Positions 9,662 through 17,482 of a stretch of DNA of 34,767 nt are shown one piece after another (positions within the stretch are counted from its first letter, which is position 1; every line of letters begins with the position of its first letter). The position numbers were made by a program, and so were the translations under genes. Source of the DNA: an uncultured Oscillospiraceae bacterium. GTDB lineage: Bacteria; Bacillota; Clostridia; Oscillospirales; Acutalibacteraceae. The DNA is taken from assembly GCA_905211675.1 (NCBI GenBank), contig CAJMBP010000006.1, positions 1 to 34,767 of the forward strand, given 5' to 3'. The notes under the pieces are model-generated. The model made no database searches and was not told the DNA's origin. It saw nothing but the letters and a program-made list of their open reading frames with translations.

Positions 9662-9696
9662 AAAATCGCCCGAAAAAATTTTTTCGGGCGATTTTT
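9662..9696 (+). terminator. Intrinsic terminator after glnN
   Basis: Perfect 17-bp inverted repeat: the left arm AAAATCGCCCGAAAAAA at 9662-9678 pairs with 9679-9695. The GC core is CGCCCG/CGGGCG and the arm ends in a T run, so it should stop transcription from glnN before the sigma factor gene. Symmetric A/T flanks would let it work in both directions. Confidence 0.9.
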
Positions 9697-9744
9697 GCAA
9701 CCTTTTGAGCGTTTGAAAAGTTTTAATTACAGGGAGGGAAAATA

Positions 9745-10218
9745 ATGGAATATAAAATTTCTGCGCAGGAAGCTTTTAAAAGATATTCCGATATGGTATA
9801 TCGCCTTGCGTTTGCAAGGGTAAAAAACAAATACGATGCGGACGATGTACTGCAGGAGGTCTTTTTAAGATTTATAAAGCAAAAGGGCAAGGTTAATAAC
9901 GAGGAACACGCAAAGGCACTGCTTATTCGCATTACCGTTAACTGCAGTAACAGTATGCTTTCAAGCAGTTGGTTTAAAAAGACCGAACCGTTAGATGAAG
10001 CTTTGAGTGTATCGCCGTCCGAAAGCGATACGCTCTATCAGGTGCTGCGCCTTCCCAAAAAATACCGCACGGTAATTCATTTGCATTATTATATGGGTTA
10101 CAGTGTAGATGAAATTGCCGAAATTTTAAAGACCAAACCCTCCACGGTGAAGTCTCAGCTTCACCGCGCAAGAAAACAACTGAAAACAGAACTCGAAGGA
10201 GCTGAAAGTTATGTTTGA
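9745..10218 (+). CDS. RNA polymerase sigma factor, ECF (sigma-70) family
   Basis: 157 residues, the usual ECF length. Region 2 covers about 8-50 (YSDMVYRLAFARVKNKYDAD, then DVLQEVFLRF), and region 4 covers about 102-150 with the helix-turn-helix YSVDEIAEILKTKPSTVKSQ. There is no sigma region 1 or 3. It recruits core polymerase to an alternative promoter set. AGGGAGG precedes the ATG by 6-8 nt. The downstream membrane beta-propeller gene starts inside its last codons (8-nt overlap), the arrangement of an ECF sigma factor with its cognate anti-sigma/sensor. Confidence 0.93.
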   Translation: MEYKISAQEAFKRYSDMVYRLAFARVKNKYDADDVLQEVFLRFIKQKGKVNNEEHAKALLIRITVNCSNSMLSSSWFKKTEPLDEALSVSPSESDTLYQVLRLPKKYRTVIHLHYYMGYSVDEIAEILKTKPSTVKSQLHRARKQLKTELEGAESYV

Positions 10219-12211
10219 ACAGGACTATAAAAATGCTATGGAAAGAATATCACCCGATGCCGACACGCGCGACAGAGTTTTAGAAAGCATAATACTTAAA
10301 GAGGAAATTGTAAAACGCAAAAACCCCGCTTTGCCTTGGCGAATTGCCTTTGCATGCGTTGCCTGCATTGCAATAGTTTTAGGCATTGTGTTTGTGCCGC
10401 GTGACGGATTTAAACAGGCACCCGATGACACTGCGCCGCAAACGCTTGCCGTATCAAAATCATACGGCGAGATCTATAAGCTTTTAAAGAAAAACAGCAA
10501 CAAAAGCCCTTTCTTTTTTACAGACGAAGAAGAGGTTATTTACGAGTATGCCACAGGCACGGCAAGCAAGCCTACCTCACAAAAAAATAACGCCGCAACA
10601 AACGGCACTGCGGCGCCAAGCGACGAAGCTGCCGACGCAGGCAACGACGATACATCAAAGGGCGACTTTTCGAACACCACCGAGCAGGTTGAGGGCGTGA
10701 GTGAAGCCGACATTGTAAAAACCGACGGAGAGTATATTTATTATGTGTTTGACAAAAAGCTTTCCGTGTTTAAAGCCGACGGCCAGAATACCAAGCTTTT
10801 AAGTACAGTAGAGCTTAATTACAGCACAGTCGGCAATTACAGCGAAATGTTTTTAAACGGCGACCGTTTGGTTATTGTAAAGTCGGGTCATTACAAGGAC
10901 GATAAAGAGTATTCTTTAATCACGGTCTATGATATAAGCGATAAAACCGCGCCTAAAATGCTTGCCGAAAGCAGTCAGGAGGGATCTTACAACTCTTCGC
11001 GTATGGTGGGCGACTACATTTATCTTATTTCAAATTGCCGAATAAACATAAATAAAATCGATGAAAAACAGCCTCGGACATTTGTACCCGTCACCGAAAC
11101 AAACGGTGTGTGCCAAACCGTTCCCGCCGAAAAAATATACCGTTACGAACAGGATGAATACGACAGCTGTTATACGGTAATCGGCGCTTTTAACTGCAAA
11201 GACGGTGCTTTAAGCGACAGCGCAAGCCTGCTTGGCGGCAGTGATATTTTGTATTGCAGTACGGGCAACATAATTTTAGCAAAGGCTAAATACTATGAAG
11301 GTGTCGATGATGCCCTGACCGACAAAGCCTATGCCTTCAGCGACAAAACCGCTGTTTCAAGAATTTCGATAAGCGACGGAAAAATAGAGTACAAGGTTTC
11401 GGGCGAGATAGCGGGCAATCTTGAAAATCAGTTTTTCATTGACGAATATAACGGATATTTCAGGTTTGTAACTACTGTTTATACACAAAAGAAAACCGAG
11501 CAAAAGTTTGAAAACACCGAAGAAACCGTTGTAACATACAGCGATGAAACCGCGGCTCACCTTACGGTGCTTGACAAAGATTTAAAGCCTGTCGGCGAAA
11601 TAAAGGATTTGGCAAAGGGAGAGCGGGTTTACTCGGTACGCTTTATGGGCGATATTGCTTATTTTGTAACCTTCCGTCAAACCGACCCGCTTTTCAGCGC
11701 CGACCTTTCGGACCCGCAAAATCCTAAAATTTTAGGCGCACTTAAAATACCCGGCTTTTCGGAATATATGTACCCCTATACCGACGGTCTGCTTTTGGGC
11801 TTCGGAATGGACGCCGATGAAAAAACAGGCAGAACAGGCGGTTTAAAGCTTTCGATGTTTAATATAACCGACCCTGCAAATGTAACCGAAGACGATAAAA
11901 AGGTATTGAACGGATATAATTATTCGCCGGCTTTGAGCGACCATAAAGCGATGCTTGTGTCGGGCGATAAAAATCTTATAGGCTTTGCCGCCACCGACAA
12001 TTACGATAATGTTAAGTATTTAATTTTCAGCTACACGGGCGACGGCTTTGAGCGCAGGGCGTCGCTTACGGTAAATGATAGCTATGATTGCTACGCTATG
12101 ACCGATGTCAGAGGCTTATTCGTTAAAGATAGTTTTTATGTAATATCTCAAAAAACATTACAGGTTTTTGATATAAATACATTTTTACAGATAAGCCGGA
12201 TTGAATTCTGA
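10211..12211 (+). CDS. Membrane-anchored beta-propeller domain protein, probable anti-sigma/sensor partner
   Basis: 666 residues. A 42-residue cytoplasmic head (MFEQDYKNAMERISPDADTR...) is followed by a single membrane helix at about 43-62, a low-complexity Ala/Asp/Ser/Thr linker (about 115-155) and a long extracytoplasmic domain. That domain opens with EGVSEADIVKTDGEYIY (161-177), the hallmark of the Beta_propel family (PF09826), and has recurring strands such as YIYLIS, IAYFVTF and SFYVISQ. Translation is coupled to the ECF sigma gene (ATG overlaps its TGA by 8 nt). Family membership is well supported; that the short cytoplasmic head binds the sigma factor is an inference from gene order and topology. 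A strong terminator follows. Confidence 0.87.
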   Translation: MFEQDYKNAMERISPDADTRDRVLESIILKEEIVKRKNPALPWRIAFACVACIAIVLGIVFVPRDGFKQAPDDTAPQTLAVSKSYGEIYKLLKKNSNKSPFFFTDEEEVIYEYATGTASKPTSQKNNAATNGTAAPSDEAADAGNDDTSKGDFSNTTEQVEGVSEADIVKTDGEYIYYVFDKKLSVFKADGQNTKLLSTVELNYSTVGNYSEMFLNGDRLVIVKSGHYKDDKEYSLITVYDISDKTAPKMLAESSQEGSYNSSRMVGDYIYLISNCRININKIDEKQPRTFVPVTETNGVCQTVPAEKIYRYEQDEYDSCYTVIGAFNCKDGALSDSASLLGGSDILYCSTGNIILAKAKYYEGVDDALTDKAYAFSDKTAVSRISISDGKIEYKVSGEIAGNLENQFFIDEYNGYFRFVTTVYTQKKTEQKFENTEETVVTYSDETAAHLTVLDKDLKPVGEIKDLAKGERVYSVRFMGDIAYFVTFRQTDPLFSADLSDPQNPKILGALKIPGFSEYMYPYTDGLLLGFGMDADEKTGRTGGLKLSMFNITDPANVTEDDKKVLNGYNYSPALSDHKAMLVSGDKNLIGFAATDNYDNVKYLIFSYTGDGFERRASLTVNDSYDCYAMTDVRGLFVKDSFYVISQKTLQVFDINTFLQISRIEF

Positions 12212-12220
12212 CAACACACC

Positions 12221-12255
12221 AATAACCCCCTCAGGTCAGAGGGGGTTATTTTTTT
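12221..12255 (+). terminator. Intrinsic terminator after the ECF/beta-propeller operon
   Basis: Hairpin AATAACCCCCTC (12221-12232) with GAGGGGGTTATT (12239-12250), six-base loop, then an unbroken T tract. It directly abuts the marR promoter. Confidence 0.93.
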
Positions 12256-12256
12256 G

Positions 12257-12285
12257 TTGACAATTTGCTGAAAATAATGTATAAT
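12257..12285 (+). promoter_or_regulatory. Sigma-A promoter of marR-degV
   Basis: Consensus -35 TTGACA at 12257-12262, 17-bp spacer, consensus -10 TATAAT at 12280-12285. Both boxes are perfect matches, so unrepressed expression should be strong; a palindromic operator begins 4 nt after the -10. Confidence 0.92.
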
Positions 12286-12289
12286 GCAA

Positions 12290-12308
12290 TAGTTCACATT
12301 GTGAACTA
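12290..12308. promoter_or_regulatory. Palindromic operator, probable MarR autoregulation site
   Basis: Perfect 19-bp inverted repeat TAGTTCACA-T-TGTGAACTA centred on 12299, covering the expected transcription start. Its place next to a perfect promoter and immediately before a MarR-family gene fits autorepression. A related site lies at 25793-25809. Confidence 0.82.
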
Positions 12309-12329
12309 ATTTAGAAGGGCGGTGAGTTT

Positions 12330-12806
12330 TTGAAAAAGCAAAGTCTTCAAAATGAGCTTATACTTTCTTGGGTAAAACTGTCGGGTATAATAAAAAACAA
12401 CCGAATTACTACAGGGCTTAAATATAACGAGGCAATAGTTATGCTCATTCTTTATAACCGTTATCTAAATGACGGTGTGGGGCTGACATTTGTTCAAGAC
12501 ATAATAAAACAAACGGGTATGTTAAAATCGCTTGTAAACCGCACCTTGGCAGACCTTGAAAAGCAGGGTCTTATTGCTTTTGAGCAGGGTGTTACCGACC
12601 GCAGAACAAAGTTTGTAAAATGTGTAAAAGAAAAGCTTGATGTGTTTTTGACTGTGCATAATTCTTCGCTCGGCGTATCGCAAAGCATTATAGATATAAT
12701 AGGCGAGAATGACACAAAAATCTTTATCAAAATAGTTGAAAAACTGGCAAATGCCGATTATAAGGCATACCCCATAAAGAAAAGTGAGGAAAAGGTTTAT
12801 GATTAA
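12330..12806 (+). CDS. MarR family transcriptional regulator
   Basis: 158 residues with a winged helix-turn-helix: the recognition part runs FVQDIIKQTGMLKSLVNRTL and the wing is GVTDRRTKFVKC (conserved D-R-R turn). N- and C-terminal helices would form the dimer interface. The start is a TTG at 12330 after GGGCGGTGA; the GTG a few bases earlier is closed at once by a stop. It is co-transcribed with the DegV gene, whose ATG overlaps its end. The dimer should bind the palindrome at 12290-12308 and probably the similar site before the reductase/aconitase X operon. Its ligand is unknown. Confidence 0.9.
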   Translation: MKKQSLQNELILSWVKLSGIIKNNRITTGLKYNEAIVMLILYNRYLNDGVGLTFVQDIIKQTGMLKSLVNRTLADLEKQGLIAFEQGVTDRRTKFVKCVKEKLDVFLTVHNSSLGVSQSIIDIIGENDTKIFIKIVEKLANADYKAYPIKKSEEKVYD

Positions 12807-13626
12807 AATATTGGTAGATTCGTCGGCAGACTGCAATTTGCAAGACGGCATAGCCGACTTACTTGTGCCTATATCGGTTAATATTGACGGCAAAGAATAC
12901 CGCTGCGGCGTTGACCTTACAAGCGACGAATTTTATGAACTGTTGCAAAGCGCAAAGGAATTTCCGCGTACTTCGCAGCCGTCACCGCAAGATTTTATCG
13001 AAATATTTGAAAAGGTGAAAGCCGACGGCGACCGGCTTATCTATTTTAGCCTGTCTTCGGGCTTAAGCGGCACATATCAGTGCGCACTTATGGCAAAAGA
13101 AATGGTTGACTGCGACAACATTTATATTATTGATACTTTAAGTGTTACGCATCTTATAGAATTGATGGCGGCATACGCCCGCGATTTAATTAACCGTGGT
13201 TTTACGGCGGGTGAAATTGCAGACCGTTGCGAAGAATTAAAATCAAAGATAATAATCTATGCCGGTGTCGATACGCTTGAATATCTTTATAAAGGCGGCA
13301 GATTAAGCCGTGCGAGTGCCGCCGTGGGTGAGCTTGCGGGCATAAAGCCTATTATTACGGTAAAGGACGGCAGAGTGGAGGTTGTTGCAAAGTCGATTGG
13401 CAAACAGCGCGCAATGAACACCATACTCGAAAAGGTAAAATCGCATAGCATCGACCCCGATTTTCCGATATATTCTCTTTATACCTGCGGCACCGAAAAC
13501 TGCGAGGCTTTAGAAGAAAAACTTAAAAGCAACGGATACACCGTCGCAGACCGACTTCAAGTGGGCGCTACAATCGGCGCCCATGTAGGCCCCGGTGTTT
13601 ATGCGGTGATGTTTGCAGAAAAATAA
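12799..13626 (+). CDS. DegV family protein (fatty-acid-binding)
   Basis: About 275 residues starting MIKILVDSSADCN at the ATG 12799, preceded by GAGGAAAAGG; this start overlaps the marR stop by 8 nt, and a GTG at 12784 in the same frame is less likely. Family motifs: VDSSAD at the N-terminus, PRTSQPSP, FSLSSGLSGTYQ and the C-terminal GATIGAHVGPG. DegV proteins bind a fatty acid and present it to a DAK-type kinase (FakA); no kinase gene is next to it here. Coupling to a MarR regulator raises the possibility of lipid-responsive control, which is inference. Confidence 0.9.
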   Translation: MIKILVDSSADCNLQDGIADLLVPISVNIDGKEYRCGVDLTSDEFYELLQSAKEFPRTSQPSPQDFIEIFEKVKADGDRLIYFSLSSGLSGTYQCALMAKEMVDCDNIYIIDTLSVTHLIELMAAYARDLINRGFTAGEIADRCEELKSKIIIYAGVDTLEYLYKGGRLSRASAAVGELAGIKPIITVKDGRVEVVAKSIGKQRAMNTILEKVKSHSIDPDFPIYSLYTCGTENCEALEEKLKSNGYTVADRLQVGATIGAHVGPGVYAVMFAEK

Positions 13627-13679
13627 AAATGCGGCTTGTCGCCGTAAACTATTGTAAATAAAGGTATTTAACAGAATGA

Positions 13680-13727
13680 AAAGACAGTGTAGAAAGCAGA
13701 AAGGCTTTTTGCACTGTCTTTATTTTT
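13680..13727 (+). terminator. Intrinsic terminator after marR-degV
   Basis: Arms AAAGACAGTG (13680-13689) and CACTGTCTTT (13712-13721) with a 22-nt loop, followed by ATTTTTG. Confidence 0.8.
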
Positions 13728-13793
13728 GCAACAGACATAAGGTTATATTTTGGTATATTTTAATATTACTTTATTATGTGGCGTTAGCATTTT

Positions 13794-14627
13794 TTAAAGG
13801 GTGCTTTTTTTACTTTGCAATTTTTTCAGGTCTTCGCAGGGTCCGATTCCTATAACCTTTTTGTACGCTCTGAAAAATGAAGAGTAATCGTTAAACCCGC
13901 TTTTGCTGTATGCTTCGTTTACATTGCCGCTTAAAAAAAGCCGTTGCCTTGAACTGAAAATTCGTCGGCGTACAACATATTCCCAAACGGTGCAACCCAT
14001 AATTTTTCGAAATTTTCGGTTAAGCGACATCTTACTGCAATAAAGCTCGTTTGCAATAATTTCGAGGCTTAATTCGTTCGATAGATTTTTATTTATATAG
14101 TTTATTGCTTGCTTTATTATATCGTCTTCAATGTTAGGCGTTGTTACCCTGTAAATTTTGGTAGAAAGCATAGAAAAAATCATAGATGAAAATGAAAATA
14201 TTAACCCCTTTTGCATATCCTCGGGCACCTTGGCAATCAGCGAAAAGCTTTCCTCAAACCATATCTGCTCATATTTAGTGAGTTTAAAAAGATTTGCCCC
14301 GTCATAAATTTGTTCATTAAGCGTTTCAAACTCACTCGGCACGGCGGTTGTGTCAATAAGCAATGCCATACGCTCATAAGCGGCAGACGGTTCAAGCAGC
14401 AGGTGGTGCGTCTGACCGCTTGCCATTACCAAAATGTTGCCCCTTTCAAGCGGAAAAATGTTCCCCTCGACAACAAAGCGCGCGTTTCCTCGTAAAAAAT
14501 AATACACCTCAATCATATTGTGACTGTGGCTTTTAAAAGAAAAATCATCTGTAACGGGGTCGAGCGTTAAAGTGTGATGCATATAAACCGAACCGTCACG
14601 GTAAACAAACAATTTCTTTTCTTTCAT
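13794..14627 (-). CDS. AraC family transcriptional regulator
   Basis: 277 residues. An N-terminal cupin-type sensor domain (about 15-95: HSHNMIEVYYFLRGNARFVV, then GNILVMASGQTHH) is followed by a helical linker and a C-terminal double helix-turn-helix (about 170-265: LSLEIIANELYCSKMSLNRK and NEAYSKSGFNDYSSFFRAYK). The gene is transcribed divergently from the NagB-like operon, and the shared 129-nt region holds a 23-bp palindrome and direct repeats, so it most likely activates that operon in response to a sugar. A GGTGA site lies just 4 nt before the ATG. It has no co-directional partner. Confidence 0.92.
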   Translation of the reverse strand: MKEKKLFVYRDGSVYMHHTLTLDPVTDDFSFKSHSHNMIEVYYFLRGNARFVVEGNIFPLERGNILVMASGQTHHLLLEPSAAYERMALLIDTTAVPSEFETLNEQIYDGANLFKLTKYEQIWFEESFSLIAKVPEDMQKGLIFSFSSMIFSMLSTKIYRVTTPNIEDDIIKQAINYINKNLSNELSLEIIANELYCSKMSLNRKFRKIMGCTVWEYVVRRRIFSSRQRLFLSGNVNEAYSKSGFNDYSSFFRAYKKVIGIGPCEDLKKLQSKKSTL

Positions 14628-14662
14628 ATTATCACCATTTTTATAATACTACATTATGTTTT

Positions 14663-14706
14663 TTTTTGCAATATATTTGTTACTTTTTGCAATTTAATTG
14701 CAAAAA
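14663..14706. promoter_or_regulatory. AraC-type operator: direct repeats plus a 23-bp palindrome
   Basis: TTTTTGCAAT occurs at 14663-14672 and again at 14684-14693, exactly 21 bp (two helical turns) apart. The second copy is the left half of a perfect 23-bp palindrome centred on 14695, whose right half (AATTGCAAAAA) ends at 14706. It overlaps the expected -35 position of the operon promoter. Spacing and placement suit binding of an AraC-family activator; no protein binding is shown. Confidence 0.72.
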
Positions 14707-14714
14707 GGATGATA

Positions 14715-14720
14715 TATAAT
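14715..14720 (+). promoter_or_regulatory. -10 box of the NagB-like operon
   Basis: Perfect TATAAT 36 nt before the ATG. The sequence 17 bp upstream (ATTTAA, 14692-14697) is a poor -35 and lies inside the palindrome, the expected look of an activator-dependent promoter. Confidence 0.65.
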
Positions 14721-14756
14721 AGAAGCAAAGATATAATGGTCAAGAGGTGTTGTTAT

Positions 14757-15497
14757 ATGCTTAAAAGCATAAAAAAAGACAAATTAACGGTTAACATTTA
14801 TGAAAACCGTGATATTATGGGCGCTGCTGCGGCAGCGGATATTGAAAAATGTATTGAAAAACTGCTCGCCGAGAAAGACAGCATAAATATGGTTTTTGCG
14901 GCGGCGCCGTCACAAAATGATGTACTTAAAAGCCTGCTTGAAAAGCCAATTGAATGGAACAGAATCAATGCTTTTCACATGGACGAATATGTAGGGCTTA
15001 ACAAGCAGGACGAACAGAGCTTCGGCAATTATCTTAATGAGCATATATTTAAAAAAGCGCCCTTTGCAAATGTTTATTATGTTGCAGATTACGGTCTTGA
15101 ATACGAAAAGCTGTTGGAAGAAAATCATATTGATATTGTTTGTCTCGGAATAGGAGAAAACGGCCATATAGCGTTTAACGACCCGGGTGTTGCCGATTTT
15201 AACGATTCTGTTCGAATAAAAAAGGCAAAGCTTGACGATGTGTGCCGTATGCAGCAGGTGCATGACGGCTGTTTTCCAACCTTTGACGATGTGCCCGAAT
15301 ACGCCTACACACTGACAATTCCGCAAATGATAAGCGCAGATTATATGTTCTGTGTTGTGCCGTGTAAAACAAAGGCCGACGCGGTTTACAAAACGGTAAC
15401 GCTCGATATTACCGATATGTGCCCCGCCACTATTCTACGCAGGCACGATAATGCCGTTATGTATTGCGACGCCGACAGCGCCGAAAAATTGCTGTAA
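14757..15497 (+). CDS. Glucosamine-6-phosphate deaminase-like protein (NagB/sugar isomerase family)
   Basis: 246 residues from the ATG at 14757, preceded by AGAGGTG; in-frame codons further upstream run through the promoter and are not credible. The deaminase fold motifs are present: AFHMDEYVGL (Asp76, the usual proton-transfer residue) and GIGENGHIAFNDPG (His137, Asp142). Two departures from typical NagB stand out. The phosphate-binding TGGTP loop is replaced by AAAPSQ (about 48-53), and the usual Glu of FNEP is Asp. The protein therefore belongs to a divergent NagB-like group and its sugar phosphate may not be GlcN6P. It heads an operon that ends with a NagA-type deacetylase. Confidence 0.8.
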   Translation: MLKSIKKDKLTVNIYENRDIMGAAAAADIEKCIEKLLAEKDSINMVFAAAPSQNDVLKSLLEKPIEWNRINAFHMDEYVGLNKQDEQSFGNYLNEHIFKKAPFANVYYVADYGLEYEKLLEENHIDIVCLGIGENGHIAFNDPGVADFNDSVRIKKAKLDDVCRMQQVHDGCFPTFDDVPEYAYTLTIPQMISADYMFCVVPCKTKADAVYKTVTLDITDMCPATILRRHDNAVMYCDADSAEKLL

Positions 15498-15518
15498 TCA
15501 GGAAACGGAGCGATTTTT

Positions 15519-16394
15519 ATGAATATACCCTTTAAACTCGGCATTATAACCGATGAGGTAACACAAAATGTTTTTGAAGCGGCACGGTTTTGCAAAAAGC
15601 ACGGACTTCAATGCATGGAGGTTCGTTCGGTAAACGGGCATTCTCCGTTTGAATATACCGACAGCGACATTGACGATATATCCTCTGCGGCGCGGCAGTA
15701 TAATCTTGAGGTTACGGCAATTTCATCACCGCTTTTTAAATGCAATTTTGACGATTTATCGGCAGAAGCAGAAAATCTTAAGGGATTTGAAAGGTGCGCG
15801 GCATACGCAAAAAGGCTCGGCGCTCGGTACATACGCGGCTTCGATTTTTGGGATGAGGGCGTATCGGTCGAAGCTCGCTCAAAAAAGTACGCGCAGGTAA
15901 TATCGATTTGCGAAAAATATGATGTTTACTGCGCGCTTGAATCGGACCCTGCCGTTCACAGCAGTACTCCGCATAAGCTGGCAGAGCTTATATCGGCTGT
16001 AAATCATCCGCGTATTAAGGCGCTGTTTGACCCCGGTAACGAAATTTGGGTTACTGGAAAAGCGAGCGCAGACGCCTATGACGCACTTAAACCCTGCGGT
16101 ATAGTCAACATACATATTAAAGACGGAGTTAATAACGGCGGTAAAACCGAAGCGGTAAAGGTGGGCACGGGCAGTGCCGATTTTGTAAATCTTTTCAAAA
16201 AACTTATTGCAGACGGTTATAAAGGCGGCGTAATGCTTGAAACACACTACCGTAAAAATGCAGGGCTTACCGAGGAGCAGTTAAAGCTACCCGGCGGCGC
16301 GGCCTTTTCAGACGGCGCCTATGAGGCGAGCGAGGAGAGCATAATATCGCTTAAAGAAATTATAAATCATGCATTGGAGGAACTAAACCGATGA
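15519..16394 (+). CDS. Sugar phosphate isomerase/epimerase (AP endonuclease 2-like TIM barrel)
   Basis: 291 residues. The TIM-barrel pattern of the xylose-isomerase-like family is seen from LGIITDEVTQ at the N-terminus through YCALESDP (metal-binding Glu), KALFDPGNEIW (Asp), VNIHIKDG (His) and GGVMLETHY (Glu), the four usual metal ligands. Such enzymes isomerise or epimerise ketoses, inositols or keto-inositols; the substrate cannot be read from sequence. It starts 21 nt after the NagB-like gene and overlaps the next gene by 4 nt (ATGA). Confidence 0.87.
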   Translation: MNIPFKLGIITDEVTQNVFEAARFCKKHGLQCMEVRSVNGHSPFEYTDSDIDDISSAARQYNLEVTAISSPLFKCNFDDLSAEAENLKGFERCAAYAKRLGARYIRGFDFWDEGVSVEARSKKYAQVISICEKYDVYCALESDPAVHSSTPHKLAELISAVNHPRIKALFDPGNEIWVTGKASADAYDALKPCGIVNIHIKDGVNNGGKTEAVKVGTGSADFVNLFKKLIADGYKGGVMLETHYRKNAGLTEEQLKLPGGAAFSDGAYEASEESIISLKEIINHALEELNR

Positions 16395-17464
16395 AAAAGT
16401 TAAATATTGCGATTATAGGTCAGGGCAGAAGCGGCCGTGATATTCACGGTAAATTTTTTCGCAGTGAAAAAAACAAAAAATATAATGTTGTGGCAGTAGT
16501 CGACGCCCTTGAGCATCGCCGCAACCGCGCAAAGGAGGAATACGGCTGTGACGTATATGCCGATTACCGCGAGCTTTTCGGCAGAGATGATATAGACCTT
16601 GTTGTAAACAGCACATTTTCACACATGCACGCGCCTATATGTATCGATTTGCTTGAACACGGTTTTAATGTTGTGTGCGAAAAACCCTTTGCAGGCAGTT
16701 ATGAGCAGGGCGCCGCGGTTGTATCGGTTGCCCGTCGCTGCGGTAAAATGTTAAATATATTCCAGCAGTCGCGTTTTGCACCGTATTTTACCGAAATTAA
16801 AAAGATTTTGGCAACGGGAAAGCTGGGCGAGCCTATACAGTTTACAATAAATTATTCGGGCTTTTCACGCCGTTGGGATTGGCAGACGGCGCTTGACTAT
16901 GCCGCAGGCAGTGTCAGAAATTCAGGGCCTCATCCGCTTGATCAAATTCTGGATTTGCTTGATTTTCCCGAATTTGAGAGCTTAAATATATTTTCAAAGC
17001 TTCGTACGGTTAATACCTTCGGCGATGCCGAGGACTACGGCAAGATTATAATTACCGCGCCCGGCAAGCCGCTTATGGATCTTGAGGTTTCCTGCTGTAA
17101 CGCCTATGCCCCAGCAACATTTGTTGTATCGTGTAAATACGGCTCTATTCGCGCTACACATACGGCAATCGATTATAAATACTATAACCCAGAAACCGCC
17201 CCCGAACATAAGCTTATTTTAGAACCGCTTGAAAATGCAGACGGAACGCCGGCCTACTGCACAGAAACGCTTGATTGGACCGAAGAGCATATAGACATTG
17301 AAGGCGATGTGTTTAACGAGGCGGTCGAAAGCTATTACGATATGATTTACGACTATTTGACCGAGGGCAAGGAAATGGAGGTTAAACCTGAGCAGGTGCT
17401 TTTGCAGCTTAAGGTTATAGACCTGATTCACGCGCAAAATCCGTTGTCGGTAAGAGAGAAATAA
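16391..17464 (+). CDS. Gfo/Idh/MocA family oxidoreductase (first copy)
   Basis: 357 residues. The N-terminal Rossmann domain starts NIAIIGQGRSGRDIHG with the G-x-G-x-x-G nucleotide loop, followed by VVAVVDA. The conserved CEKPF lysine motif occurs at about 96-100, and the C-terminal GFO_IDH_MocA_C-type domain includes GSVRNSGPHPLDQILDL with the catalytic-type His. An NAD(P)-dependent dehydrogenase acting on a sugar or cyclitol derivative is expected. It overlaps the isomerase gene by 4 nt, indicating coupled expression. Confidence 0.92.
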   Translation: MKKLNIAIIGQGRSGRDIHGKFFRSEKNKKYNVVAVVDALEHRRNRAKEEYGCDVYADYRELFGRDDIDLVVNSTFSHMHAPICIDLLEHGFNVVCEKPFAGSYEQGAAVVSVARRCGKMLNIFQQSRFAPYFTEIKKILATGKLGEPIQFTINYSGFSRRWDWQTALDYAAGSVRNSGPHPLDQILDLLDFPEFESLNIFSKLRTVNTFGDAEDYGKIIITAPGKPLMDLEVSCCNAYAPATFVVSCKYGSIRATHTAIDYKYYNPETAPEHKLILEPLENADGTPAYCTETLDWTEEHIDIEGDVFNEAVESYYDMIYDYLTEGKEMEVKPEQVLLQLKVIDLIHAQNPLSVREK

Positions 17465-17482
17465 TTTATAAAGGTGACTTTT

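Noticed and set aside
14643..14671. Minus-strand promoter TTGCAA-17-TATTAT for the AraC gene
   Set aside because: The boxes fit, but the predicted start would fall inside the ribosome-binding site, leaving about 9 nt of leader; too doubtful to list.
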